A DNA stretch of 64,000 bases from JAADEM01 sp965371855 (lineage in GTDB: Bacteria; Bacteroidota; Bacteroidia; Bacteroidales; Marinilabiliaceae). How positions within the stretch are numbered: position 1 is the stretch's first letter; every line of letters begins with the position of its first letter. Below the pieces are notes generated by a model, which worked only from the letters and a program-made list of their open reading frames with translations, had not been told where the DNA came from and ran no database searches. The DNA lies in NCBI GenBank assembly GCA_965371855.1, contig CBDUZZ010000001.1:58853-122852 (forward strand), written 5' to 3'. Shown here one piece after another: positions 8,295-16,756 of this stretch. The position numbers and the translations under genes are program-made.

Positions 8295-9754
8295 TGGAGT
8301 ATTTAGGAATTATAGTATTAGTAGTCAGCTTTCTGTTTCTTCTAATTATTGGCGTACCAATTGCATTTAGTATTGGTATTGCAGGTATTTTAACTATGTT
8401 GGTAAGCATTGATGCTTTACCGGCATTTACCACATTTGCTCAACGGATGGCAACAGGCCTCGACAGTTTTGCACTTCTGGCAATACCCTTCTTTGTTTTA
8501 GCAGGAAATATAATGAATAGCGGTGGCATTGCCATGCGACTTATAAATCTTGCACGCGTGTTAGTTGGACGTTGGCCTGCCGGTCTGGCATTTGTAAATG
8601 TATTTGCTAATATGCTTTTTGGTGCCATATCAGGTTCTGCGGCAGCTGCCACATCAGCCATTGGTGCTATCATGGGACCGGAAATGAAAAAAGAGGGATA
8701 CGATGAAAATTTCAGTGCTGCGGTAAATATCACATCTGCAACTACAGGACTATCCATTCCTCCAAGTAATATACTTATTGTTTATTCTTTGGCAAGCGGA
8801 GGTGCATCAATAACAGCTCTTTTCCTGGCAGGCTATCTGCCAGGTATCCTCACCGGCGTATCTATAATGTTAATGGCAATGAGCATGATGGTTTACAAAA
8901 CCAAAGGTGTTTCAGGAGTCGTAAAATCCCTTGTGAAATTTTCTACCGGATTAGCTGTAATAGCTGCAATCGTATGGGGATTAATAGCTGCCAAAGATAG
9001 CTCGACTACGGTATTCAATATGGCAATTTCTGTTTTAATGCTACTGATTGCAGGGTATGTAACATTAAGGTACAGACGAAGCCCCAAAAAAGCAAAACAG
9101 GCCTTTAAGATAATGTTTGATGCGATACCCAGCCTAATGTTACTGGTAATTGTTATTGGTGGTATTGTTGCAGGGTTTTTTACAGCAACAGAAGCTTCGG
9201 CCATAGCTGTTCTTTATGCATTAATCCTTGCTCTTCTGTATGGTCAAATGACTTTCAGGGATATGCCAAAAATCATTCTTCGTTCAATACACACTACTTC
9301 TATCGTGCTGCTGTTAGTTGCTGCCAGTATGGGATTATCGTGGATAATGGCTTTTGAGAATATTCCGCAAAATGTTAGTGAGGCTCTTTTAGGATTTAGC
9401 GACAACAAATTAATTATCTTATTAATCATTAATGCAATTTTATTGGTAGTGGGAGTTTTTATGGATATGACTCCGGCAGTATTGATATTCACTCCTATTT
9501 TCCTGCCTATTGCTACGGGCTTAGGATTAAGTCCTGTTCATTTCGGTATAATAATGGTATTAAACTTAAGTGTTGGATTATGTACTCCTCCTGTGGGTTC
9601 AGTTCTCTTTATCGGTTGCAGCATAGCAAATGTAAAAATAGAGAAAGTAATTAAACCGCTGCTACCAATGTTTATTGCTATGATAATATGTTTATTGCTT
9701 GTGACATATATTCCGGAAATAAGTTTATGGTTACCAAATGCTTTTGGTTTTTAG
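8294..9754 (+). CDS. dctM: TRAP transporter large permease subunit (DctM family)
   Basis: The 486-residue protein has about a dozen hydrophobic segments and the family signatures GIPFFVLAGNIMNSGGIA-like stretch near 62-80, FGAISGSAAAATSAIGAI and TGLSIPPSNILIVY. It is the sodium-coupled transmembrane channel of the TRAP transporter. Most DctM proteins have about 425-435 residues; here there is extra length around residues 205-275, where the hydrophobic stretches GLAVIAAIVWGLIAA and MAISVLMLLIAGYVTLRY look like one additional hairpin. The C-terminal half is ordinary (FFTATEASAIAVLYAL, GLCTPPVGSVLFIG). Confidence 0.94.
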   Translation: MEYLGIIVLVVSFLFLLIIGVPIAFSIGIAGILTMLVSIDALPAFTTFAQRMATGLDSFALLAIPFFVLAGNIMNSGGIAMRLINLARVLVGRWPAGLAFVNVFANMLFGAISGSAAAATSAIGAIMGPEMKKEGYDENFSAAVNITSATTGLSIPPSNILIVYSLASGGASITALFLAGYLPGILTGVSIMLMAMSMMVYKTKGVSGVVKSLVKFSTGLAVIAAIVWGLIAAKDSSTTVFNMAISVLMLLIAGYVTLRYRRSPKKAKQAFKIMFDAIPSLMLLVIVIGGIVAGFFTATEASAIAVLYALILALLYGQMTFRDMPKIILRSIHTTSIVLLLVAASMGLSWIMAFENIPQNVSEALLGFSDNKLIILLIINAILLVVGVFMDMTPAVLIFTPIFLPIATGLGLSPVHFGIIMVLNLSVGLCTPPVGSVLFIGCSIANVKIEKVIKPLLPMFIAMIICLLLVTYIPEISLWLPNAFGF

Positions 9755-9821
9755 TTTAACAATTTCTATTAGCAATGAATAATAAAAATCACAATTCGTA
9801 ATTCATAATTCGTAATTCCCA
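9755..9821. repeat. Word repeat before the LacI-type gene
   Basis: The short gap holds three variants of AATTCGTAATTC in tandem (about 9790-9818), the same word as at 2363-2401, ending directly before ATG 9822. Confidence 0.55.
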
Positions 9822-10868
9822 ATGGTTAGAATAAAAGATATAGCTAAAAAAGCAGGTGTGTCAATTGGAACAGTTGACAGGGTGTTACATAACCGGGGGG
9901 AGGTAGCAGAGAAAACAAGCAACCTGGTTTTAAAGATTGCAGAAGAGATGAAATACACCCCAAACCTTGCTGCACGCACACTTGCATCAAAGAAAAAATA
10001 TAATCTTGCAGCCATACTGCCTAAAGGCACCGGGGAAAATATTTTTTGGAATGGACATATTGAAGGCATTCGTAATGCGATTGCTTCGTTACAACCGTTT
10101 TTGGTCGATATCACTTTTTATCTGTTTGAACTAAATAATGAAAAAGAATTTATTGACCAGAGCAAACTGTTATTAAATAATGGTGCTGACGGAGTTATTA
10201 TAGCTCCTGTTATGAAAAATGAAGCTTATGAGTTATGTTTTAAACTTGACGAATTGAATACCCCTTACATTTTCATTGACACATTCATAAAAGATACTAA
10301 TAGTCTGGCCTTTATAGGTGAAGATGCATATCAAAGCGGAAGGATTTCAGCAAGTCTAATTGATTTTGGGTTGGCTGAAGACAAGGATATTTTAATTGTG
10401 AACATATCAAAGAACCTTGATAACACTCAGCATCTAAATAGCCGTAACCAAGGCTTTCTGAGTTATTTTATGGATGCCGGTAAAAACACAGGACTTAAGA
10501 TAAGTGTTGAGATACCATCAAATTCGTTTCAGGATATTGAAGCTAAATTAGACCCCATACTTAAAAACAATCCGGGAATTGGTGCAATTATGGTTTCCAG
10601 TGCAAAAACATATACAATTGCACATTATCTCGAAGTTAAAAAAATTAGGAATATCATTTTAGTTGGATATGAGGTGTTTGATAAAAATATTAAATACCTG
10701 AAAAGACGATATATAAATTTTCTGATTGGTCAAAGGCCACAAGAGCAAGGAGAAAAAGCTGCGTTAAAACTATTTTATTTTCTGGCACACAAAACTATTC
10801 CTGATAAAAAGGAGTACCAGGCTGTTGACATAATTAATTGTGAATCGTTGCCACTGTTGAGTAAATGA
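9822..10868 (+). CDS. LacI-family transcriptional regulator
   Basis: The protein has 348 residues with an N-terminal helix-turn-helix of the LacI type (RIKDIAKKAGVSIGTVDRVLHNRGEVAEKT, residues 3-32), the hinge helix NLAARTLASKKKY and a type 1 periplasmic-binding-protein sensor domain (about 61-345) with FIDTFIKDTNSLAFIGEDAYQSG. The sensor domain resembles those of Bacteroidota LacI regulators that bind sugars or sugar acids. Lying between the TRAP transporter and the UxaE-like gene, it is the most likely local regulator of the uronate genes. It could bind the inverted repeat at 6646-6665, which is inference. Confidence 0.9.
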   Translation: MVRIKDIAKKAGVSIGTVDRVLHNRGEVAEKTSNLVLKIAEEMKYTPNLAARTLASKKKYNLAAILPKGTGENIFWNGHIEGIRNAIASLQPFLVDITFYLFELNNEKEFIDQSKLLLNNGADGVIIAPVMKNEAYELCFKLDELNTPYIFIDTFIKDTNSLAFIGEDAYQSGRISASLIDFGLAEDKDILIVNISKNLDNTQHLNSRNQGFLSYFMDAGKNTGLKISVEIPSNSFQDIEAKLDPILKNNPGIGAIMVSSAKTYTIAHYLEVKKIRNIILVGYEVFDKNIKYLKRRYINFLIGQRPQEQGEKAALKLFYFLAHKTIPDKKEYQAVDIINCESLPLLSK

Positions 10869-10924
10869 TATAATGATGTGCCATAAAAATTAATGAACTT
10901 TACAATCTTGATAAACTTGTTTTC
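10869..10924. repeat. Word repeat in the leader of uxaE
   Basis: ATGAACTTTACAATCTTGATAAACTTG occupies the last part of the gap and ends six bases before ATG 10925, in the same word family as at 2436-2500. Confidence 0.55.
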
Positions 10925-12175
10925 ATGAAAAAACTAAACAAATACTCGTTTGGAATTGGAGACCGTTTTGGTCATCAGGGAGAGGCTCAGTTAAAAGCTT
11001 TTATTAAAGCTAAAGAGTCGGGACTAAATATCACTCCGGTATGGAATAAATCGAATCGTGAGCATGAGATTATCGGAACTCAGCCGGATGATGTCCGTGT
11101 TGAAGCAGACAATGCAGTTAAGAATCTTGGCTGGAGTGACAATTACTTTGTTGATGCTGACCATATCAATCTCGATACAGTAGAGCACTTCATTCAACCG
11201 AGTGATTTTTTCACTATTGACGTTGCCGGATATATCGGAAAACCGGCATCACAAGATGATATCGACCGTTTTTTAAATAGTTGTGCTTCATACACAGGTA
11301 AATTAAATATTCCCGGTATTGACAATACATACGAAATAACTTCCGGTACAATAAAAAATATAGCTGAACAATATCTTTATGCGACACAAATGGCGGGAAA
11401 GATATACCGTACCATTGAAGAAAGAAAAGGGAAAGGAAATTTTATAACTGAGGTTTCGATGGATGAAGTTCCCTCCCCTCAAACACCTATTGAACTTTTC
11501 TTCATACTAAAAATGCTTAGTGATGCAAAAGTACCTGTACAAACCATTGCCCCGAAGTTCTCAGGAAGATTTAACAAAGGAGTGAATTACGTTGGTAATG
11601 TTGATGAGTTTGCTGTTGAGTTTGAGCAGGATGTATTAGTATTAAGTTACGCAATCAAAGAGTTTGGTTTACCGGAAGAGTTGAAATTGTCTGTTCACTC
11701 AGGTTCTGATAAATTTGCAATCTACCCCCACATTGGAAGGATAATAAAGAAACATGACACAGGCATTCATGTTAAAACAGCAGGTACAACCTGGCTGGAG
11801 GAGGTTATCGGACTGGCAACCGCTGACGGCGAGGCTCTTGAATTCGTAAAAGAGATTTATGAGAAAGCATTGATAAAACAGGAGGAGCTTTGCGCACCCT
11901 ATGCCGATGTGATTGACATTAAACCTGGAAATCTCCCTTCGGCTGAAGAGGTTAAAACCTGGAGTTCACAAAAAATGGTTGACAGCCTTACTCACGACAA
12001 TGCCTGTAAATATTATAATCCTGATATGCGCCAGTTAATACACGTTGGTTACAAACTTGCAGCCTTGCAAATTGACAGGTATTTTGAGCTACTCGAAAAA
12101 CACAACGAAATTGTGAACAACTGTGTTTTTGAAAATATTTACGAAAGACACATGAAGCTGCTGTTTAATTTATAG
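10925..12175 (+). CDS. uxaE: Tagaturonate/fructuronate epimerase (UxaE family)
   Basis: This 416-residue protein starts KLNKYSFGIGDRFGHQGEAQLKAF and contains the conserved stretches TPVWNKSNREHEIIGTQPDD, YFVDADHINLDTVEHF, FITEVSMDEVP, LSVHSGSDKFAIYPHIGR and VKTAGTTWLEEVIGLA. These match the family described as D-tagaturonate 3-epimerase (UxaE), a metal enzyme that lets galacturonate degradation join the fructuronate-mannonate branch without UxaA and UxaB. That fits the presence of uxuA and the mannonate oxidoreductase here. Histidines and aspartates in VDADH and SVHSGSDK are candidate metal ligands. Uronate isomerase (UxaC) is not in the window. Confidence 0.85.
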   Translation: MKKLNKYSFGIGDRFGHQGEAQLKAFIKAKESGLNITPVWNKSNREHEIIGTQPDDVRVEADNAVKNLGWSDNYFVDADHINLDTVEHFIQPSDFFTIDVAGYIGKPASQDDIDRFLNSCASYTGKLNIPGIDNTYEITSGTIKNIAEQYLYATQMAGKIYRTIEERKGKGNFITEVSMDEVPSPQTPIELFFILKMLSDAKVPVQTIAPKFSGRFNKGVNYVGNVDEFAVEFEQDVLVLSYAIKEFGLPEELKLSVHSGSDKFAIYPHIGRIIKKHDTGIHVKTAGTTWLEEVIGLATADGEALEFVKEIYEKALIKQEELCAPYADVIDIKPGNLPSAEEVKTWSSQKMVDSLTHDNACKYYNPDMRQLIHVGYKLAALQIDRYFELLEKHNEIVNNCVFENIYERHMKLLFNL

Positions 12176-12218
12176 CTATTATTCACCGGGTGATTTAGAA
12201 TCACCCGGTGAATAATAG
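12176..12218. terminator. Perfect 20-bp hairpin directly after uxaE
   Basis: Bases 12176-12195 and 12199-12218 are exact reverse complements around a three-base loop (TAG). The stem starts on the base after the uxaE stop codon and ends eleven bases before the next ATG. There is no T-tract, so it may act as an mRNA end-protecting or attenuating hairpin rather than a classic terminator. Confidence 0.65.
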
Positions 12219-12229
12219 AAAGCCAAAAT

Positions 12230-12775
12230 ATGATTCAAGATATAAAAATCAGTACTTATTATGATATAAAACAATGTTTGGATATATCTAGTAAAAATCA
12301 GGTTAATGTATTAATAGATGCAATCCAGAAAAATCCGGAACTTCTTAAGCATGTTTATAAACTTTCAATCAGCAATGAACATCCTTATGCATGGCGTGCA
12401 TCATGGACATTAGTTCATTTAACAAACTCCTCATCCGGTTTAGTTAAACCATTTGTTTCTCAAATTATAAAAGACATTAATCATCTGAAAATTGATCGGC
12501 AGGTTGCCAGCTTTTTACAGATTCTTACCAAAATAGATTTTCCTGCTGATGAAGCAGGTCATTTGTTTGATCTTGCTGTTAGAATTTTACATGACACAAA
12601 AAAACAGATGTATTTTAAACTATATGCCCTACAATTCTTAATAAAATTTGTAGAAAGAGTTCCTGAACTTATCCCGGAATTACTACTGTCTGTTGAAGAT
12701 GAACATTTAATTTCAAATAATAAATATATCAGTAAACAGATTAAGAAACTACGCGAAAAATTAACAACTACTTAA
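12230..12775 (+). CDS. Hypothetical protein with HEAT/ARM-like helices
   Basis: No specific family is recognised. The 181 residues are predicted almost entirely helical, in paired amphipathic helices such as NQVNVLIDAIQKNPELLKHVYKLS and PYAWRASWTLVHLTNSSSGLVKPFVSQIIKDI; the WRASWTLVHL segment is typical of HEAT-like repeats in Bacteroidota proteins of similar size. No signal peptide or membrane segment is present, so it is probably a cytosolic scaffold or adaptor. It is separated from uxaE by a strong hairpin and so may be read separately. Its role is unknown. Confidence 0.7.
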   Translation: MIQDIKISTYYDIKQCLDISSKNQVNVLIDAIQKNPELLKHVYKLSISNEHPYAWRASWTLVHLTNSSSGLVKPFVSQIIKDINHLKIDRQVASFLQILTKIDFPADEAGHLFDLAVRILHDTKKQMYFKLYALQFLIKFVERVPELIPELLLSVEDEHLISNNKYISKQIKKLREKLTTT

Positions 12776-12960
12776 TTTGACGATTCGATGTCCTCCTATC
12801 GTCGGACGATCGAATGTCTTTGTCCGCCAAATCTCGAATCATGTTATTACCACCTCGAATCGTTTGTAGGTCATTAGAGTGTTGTTACTAACTCTCTCCC
12901 AACGCTTCGAGGTGCAAGCACACTCGAGGGTTTTACAAATTTGATACGTTTTTGGCACTG
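12776..12960. other. GC-richer intergenic region with two stem-loops
   Basis: Between convergent genes lies DNA rich in TCGA words. Bases 12779-12793 and 12804-12818 form an imperfect bulged hairpin. Bases 12851-12864 and 12901-12914 pair at 13 of 14 positions around a 36-base loop. There is no T-tract. The region may serve as a bidirectional terminator or encode a structured RNA; nothing in it is recognisable as a known RNA family. Confidence 0.4.
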
Positions 12961-13578
12961 TTAGCGCACATTGCAGAGACGACCGTGCAAGTCTTTGAGA
13001 AATTCTAGATTTAGTAATTGATATTTCCGAATTTTCCTTACTGCAAAAAATGAAACGAAAAGACCAATAGGTGCACCAACAATAAGACCTATAACGGATT
13101 CTTCGGTATTTAATACTTCAATGAATGATTTGTTTTCAAAATAAACATGTATTGACAAAACTGTTAAGAAATAAAGAAAAGGAATTAATAAAATATATAG
13201 TTTGCTGAATCGACCTGTTAACCATTTGGATAAAAGATTTATTCTTTCATTTAACCACTCCTTTAGAGGCAGATTGAATCTGTTGTTTTGTATTTTATAC
13301 CATGACAATAATCCGGAAATAAGGGATACTATTGCTACTATTCCAAGAGTCACGTTGTTTACTAAATAAATCAAATCATTTTGTCGGTTTAGTGAAGTGA
13401 TAGTCAAATAGATTAATAGACCAACACAAACAAGGATTGAAATACTCCTGATAATCAAGAAATTATTGATAGTTTGCCTGGTTTTTGATGTCAGTAACAA
13501 ATTCAACTCATCTTTGGATTTCTGATTGATTTCAGTATCAATAGTTTTCCATATTTTTTGCAATTCATTATTTTCCAT
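12961..13578 (-). CDS. Membrane protein partner of a sigma factor, unknown family
   Basis: The protein has 205 residues. A soluble N-terminus of about 38 residues (MENNELQKIWKTIDTEINQKSKDELNLLL...) is followed by four hydrophobic segments, near 39-60, 68-93, 118-140 and 155-180. The gene overlaps the end of an ECF-type sigma factor gene by 11 bases, so the two are translationally coupled. This arrangement is usual for an anti-sigma factor, and the short cytosolic N-terminus before the first membrane helix could bind the sigma factor, though no ZAS or other anti-sigma domain is recognisable. Confidence 0.7.
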   Translation of the reverse strand: MENNELQKIWKTIDTEINQKSKDELNLLLTSKTRQTINNFLIIRSISILVCVGLLIYLTITSLNRQNDLIYLVNNVTLGIVAIVSLISGLLSWYKIQNNRFNLPLKEWLNERINLLSKWLTGRFSKLYILLIPFLYFLTVLSIHVYFENKSFIEVLNTEESVIGLIVGAPIGLFVSFFAVRKIRKYQLLNLEFLKDLHGRLCNVR

Positions 13579-14071
13579 GATTTGAGTTTTTAAAGTTTTG
13601 TTTTAATAATTCTTTTGCTCTGTTAATTCTTACACCAACATTTGATTTTGATAAGCCAATGATTTCTGCTATTTCATCATAACTCTTTTCTTCCAAGTAA
13701 AGTAACATGATTGATTTGTCGACTTCATCAAGATTATAGATTGCATTTAACAATAATTGTAATGATTCATTCCGAGATATTTCGTCAATAACATTTGACT
13801 TGTCAGACAATTCGGGTATTGTTTCTCTATATTCGATTCGTGACACCTTTTTAACCCTTGAGATTGAAGTGTTAATTGATACCGCATAAATCCACGAGCC
13901 TATACTATTAAGGTTTTTTAAACTTGGGTATGATTTCCAAAGCTGATATATGATTTCCTGAAGATTATCTTCTCTGTCATGTTTGTTTTTAAAATAAACA
14001 AAACTGACTTTGTGCAATATCCCTTGATAATTAGAGAGTATCTCAAGAAATTTTTCCTTAGTTGTTTTCAT
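13568..14071 (-). CDS. ECF-type RNA polymerase sigma factor
   Basis: The 167-residue protein has region 2 (ILHKVSFVYFKNKHDREDNLQEIIYQLWKSYPSL, about 18-51, with the helix that opens the -10 element at GSWIYAVSINTSISRVKK) and region 4 (LDEVDKSIMLLYLEEKSYDEIAEIIGLSKSNVGVRINRAKELLK, about 114-157). It directs RNA polymerase to a small gene set. The downstream membrane protein overlaps by 11 bases. The pair has slightly different base use from the catabolic genes on the left and is flanked by a ten-base inverted repeat (12959-12968 and 14186-14195), so acquisition as a unit is possible. Confidence 0.9.
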   Translation of the reverse strand: MKTTKEKFLEILSNYQGILHKVSFVYFKNKHDREDNLQEIIYQLWKSYPSLKNLNSIGSWIYAVSINTSISRVKKVSRIEYRETIPELSDKSNVIDEISRNESLQLLLNAIYNLDEVDKSIMLLYLEEKSYDEIAEIIGLSKSNVGVRINRAKELLKQNFKNSNHGK

Positions 14072-14324
14072 ACTTGATGTGTTTCTTATAAAGTATCATT
14101 TGAATAGGATTTATTACAAAAGAGCAGAAAAATATTTTAAGAAGTTGAAAACAAGCTATATATTTGAGAGAAATAAAAGCAACGATGCGCTAACACGCAA
14201 TATAGCAAAAAGCGGTGAAGAGCTTAATTGGGGCGGTTTTAAGCCGTTTCAACTTTGTGTCGGGTTGACAGGAAATAACTCGCAATTCGCTTCATGCCAT
14301 ATTGCCACACGTTATTCTTCAACC

Positions 14325-15410
14325 CTATCTTCTATCTCTGAAAACCTTAAGATGCTCTGCTGTTTCACGCACTATTCGCTGAACAGCCAGACCGTGTTTC
14401 AGATCAGGAATAAAAGACTCGTTGTCATTATGGGTAAAAAACAGATAGTGAGCATGTACCAAAGCCCTTAACCAACCGGGTGATACGTGTACAGACGGGA
14501 AACCGGATGCCGGTAAATAATCACTCCCTACCACCTGTTTAATCCATTGATTAGAGCCTTCTAAATAATATTCGAAATATTCAGGATGTAAAGAAGAGTA
14601 CCGCAAAGACCCTTTTTCGGCATACAGTTCAAACTTCACCAGGTCCCCTGAACCTGAACTTATACGACTGGCAGACAAATTTCCTACAGCGCCGGTATTA
14701 GTATCGTACAATGCAATAGTACTGAAAAGATCAGAACCTTCAGACACATCATTAAATTGTCCTCCTTGCAATGCACTATGAATTTTTATGTCATTACCCA
14801 TAAATGCCATTAACAGGCTAATACCATGCGAGCCCAGATCAGCCATAGCACCACCATCAGGTGCCGGAGTTAAACGAGAAACTCTTTTTGACCTGTAATC
14901 AGGTTGAAGGTAGTCACCATGGTAATATTTGAGATCGAAATGGACAGGTTTTCCTAACTTGCCGGATTTCCATAATTTCATAGCACTTCGCAGTCCGGAT
15001 GTTTGCAGATATTGGAATCCCACCTGAATTTTAATACCTGATGTGTGTTCTAACAGTTTGTTCATTTCTACTTCCTCTTGTATTGAAGCACAAACAGGTT
15101 TCTCCAGATAAATATATTTTACGCCCTTCATATTCAGTGCATTCTCAAAATGCTCAAAATGCACTTTGTTTGGTCCAAGAATAAACACGGCATTTATTTC
15201 ACTGTTTTCAATGAAGTCATTAAACTTATCAGCTCTCCTAAAACCATATTTTGAAGCAAATAACGTTCTGCTGTTTTCATGCATGGATGTAACAGCCTCC
15301 AGCTTTAGGTTTGGAATATCATCATAATAATATTTCAATGAACTAATAGAATATGCATGAGCTTTTGCAATACTACCGGCACCAATAAAACCAATATTTA
15401 TATTTTCCAT
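14325..15410 (-). CDS. Gfo/Idh/MocA-family oxidoreductase
   Basis: A NAD(P)-binding oxidoreductase of 361 residues when started at ATG 15410 (a TTG one codon upstream is less likely). It has the Rossmann start IGFIGAGSIAKAHAYS, the EKP motif in YLEKPVCAS and the GGAMADLGSHGISLLMAF stretch that carries the catalytic histidine region in this family. Members act on sugars, inositols or UDP-sugars; the substrate cannot be read here. The start lies four bases after the stop of the yihY-like gene, so both are probably in one transcript. The stretch 14072-14324 downstream contains no recognisable gene. Confidence 0.85.
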   Translation of the reverse strand: MENINIGFIGAGSIAKAHAYSISSLKYYYDDIPNLKLEAVTSMHENSRTLFASKYGFRRADKFNDFIENSEINAVFILGPNKVHFEHFENALNMKGVKYIYLEKPVCASIQEEVEMNKLLEHTSGIKIQVGFQYLQTSGLRSAMKLWKSGKLGKPVHFDLKYYHGDYLQPDYRSKRVSRLTPAPDGGAMADLGSHGISLLMAFMGNDIKIHSALQGGQFNDVSEGSDLFSTIALYDTNTGAVGNLSASRISSGSGDLVKFELYAEKGSLRYSSLHPEYFEYYLEGSNQWIKQVVGSDYLPASGFPSVHVSPGWLRALVHAHYLFFTHNDNESFIPDLKHGLAVQRIVRETAEHLKVFRDRR

Positions 15411-15414
15411 CAAC

Positions 15415-16731
15415 CTATAGATTTTTTAATAAAACGTTATCATCACTGGAAATAAGGTTGTTATCAAAGTCATCCAGAATATTACGCAAATGATTTAGTT
15501 CATCTGTTTCCTCAAAGTGAAAGTCACTACTGCCACGTGACTCTACCATAGAAATAACAGTAGTAATTGTAATTTTATTGATATCAAAGGCAGGCTGATA
15601 ATATATTTCCTTTTTATTATCAAGGCTAACTTCTGAGAACACCTTTGATTCAACTAATTCAAACAGTAATTCATTAACTAATCTTATTGGTAATCTTAGA
15701 TTTACAGACAAATCCATATTTGTGCCCGGTTCTTCCCCTCTTTCAAAACGTTTAGTAACATAATGAACAATGAGCAAATAGACAAGACGTTTATACCTGT
15801 AGCTAATTCTTTTTATATCAGCATCAAACTCAAAACTACGATAATTCTGATATGCAAATGACAGTTCGGCTCCGAACAGTACAATTAACCAGCTTAATTG
15901 CAGCCAGATTAAAAACAGTGGTAAAGCCGCAAAACTACCATAGATTGCATTATACTTTGATACCCATACCTGAGAATGTATATATCCGTATTGCAATAAT
16001 TGAAACATTGTTCCGGCTATAATACCTCCAAAAAGAGCAGCACTGAATTTAACTCTTGTATTAGGCACTATTAATAGCAATATTGTAAATACAAACGATA
16101 TTACTATGTAGGGAAAGAACATGACCACAATAGGACTTGTATATTCTAAAAATGCAATTCCCTTTATTTGATTTGAAATAAAAACTACAACACCACTCGT
16201 AGATACAAAAAACAGTATGGCAAGAAGAAACAGTGCAATATAATCACTAAACTTCCTGATAAAACTTCTGGAATGCTTAACTTCCCATATATCATTAAAT
16301 GATTCTTCAATATTTCCCAGAACTTTCATTACAGACCATAACAGTATAGCAAATCCTATGCCGGCAATCTGACCTCCTGGAGTACTTTCAAGATAATTAA
16401 CAGCAAAATCAACAATCCAGTTAATTACCTCTTCCTGATTAGGAACAGATATATTACTCGTCAACAGTGCCCTTATTCGTTCTTCAAAACCAAATCCTTT
16501 AGCAATACCAAAAACCATAGCAACAACCGGCACTACCGACAAAAGAGAATAAAAAGTTAAGGCAGAAGCTTTTAATTGGCATTTATCGTTAATAAAACCT
16601 TTTATCGACAAATAAAGAATTCTAATACCCTTAATAATGAAAAACTGGCGTTTTGTAGTATCATCAGATTGAACTCGCCAAATATCTTCATTAAGATAAT
16701 TGAATAATTTAGATATGAAGTTATTTTTCAT
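15415..16731 (-). CDS. YihY/BrkB-family integral membrane protein
   Basis: The 438-residue protein contains the YihY (formerly wrongly RNase BN) signature: LTFYSLLSVVPVVAMVFGIAKGFGFE, GIGFAILLWSVMKVLGNIEESFNDIWEVKHSRSFIRKFSDY and AIYGSFAALPLFLIWLQLSWLIVLFGAELSFAYQN. Six membrane helices lie between residues 55 and 295, followed by a cytosolic tail of about 140 residues that resembles a winged helix (LVYLLIVHYVTKRF...LSVNLRLPIRLVNELLFELVESKVFSEV). The biochemical role of the family is not settled. The gene starts 25 bases after the RNase P RNA. Confidence 0.9.
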   Translation of the reverse strand: MKNNFISKLFNYLNEDIWRVQSDDTTKRQFFIIKGIRILYLSIKGFINDKCQLKASALTFYSLLSVVPVVAMVFGIAKGFGFEERIRALLTSNISVPNQEEVINWIVDFAVNYLESTPGGQIAGIGFAILLWSVMKVLGNIEESFNDIWEVKHSRSFIRKFSDYIALFLLAILFFVSTSGVVVFISNQIKGIAFLEYTSPIVVMFFPYIVISFVFTILLLIVPNTRVKFSAALFGGIIAGTMFQLLQYGYIHSQVWVSKYNAIYGSFAALPLFLIWLQLSWLIVLFGAELSFAYQNYRSFEFDADIKRISYRYKRLVYLLIVHYVTKRFERGEEPGTNMDLSVNLRLPIRLVNELLFELVESKVFSEVSLDNKKEIYYQPAFDINKITITTVISMVESRGSSDFHFEETDELNHLRNILDDFDNNLISSDDNVLLKNL

Positions 16732-16756
16732 CCGGATTTTTTAAGTAGTAAAAAAA

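Noticed and set aside
12959..14195. Integron cassette with attC-like ends
   Set aside because: The ten-base inverted repeat does not match the RYYYAAC/GTTRRRY core of attC sites and no integrase is present.
14079..14471. Plus-strand frame of 130 codons after the sigma factor
   Set aside because: It overlaps the 3' end of the Gfo/Idh/MocA gene on the other strand, has no recognisable protein pattern and no neighbours in its direction.
15415..16731. Ribonuclease BN
   Set aside because: The YihY family was once named so by mistake; the protein is a membrane protein without nuclease motifs.
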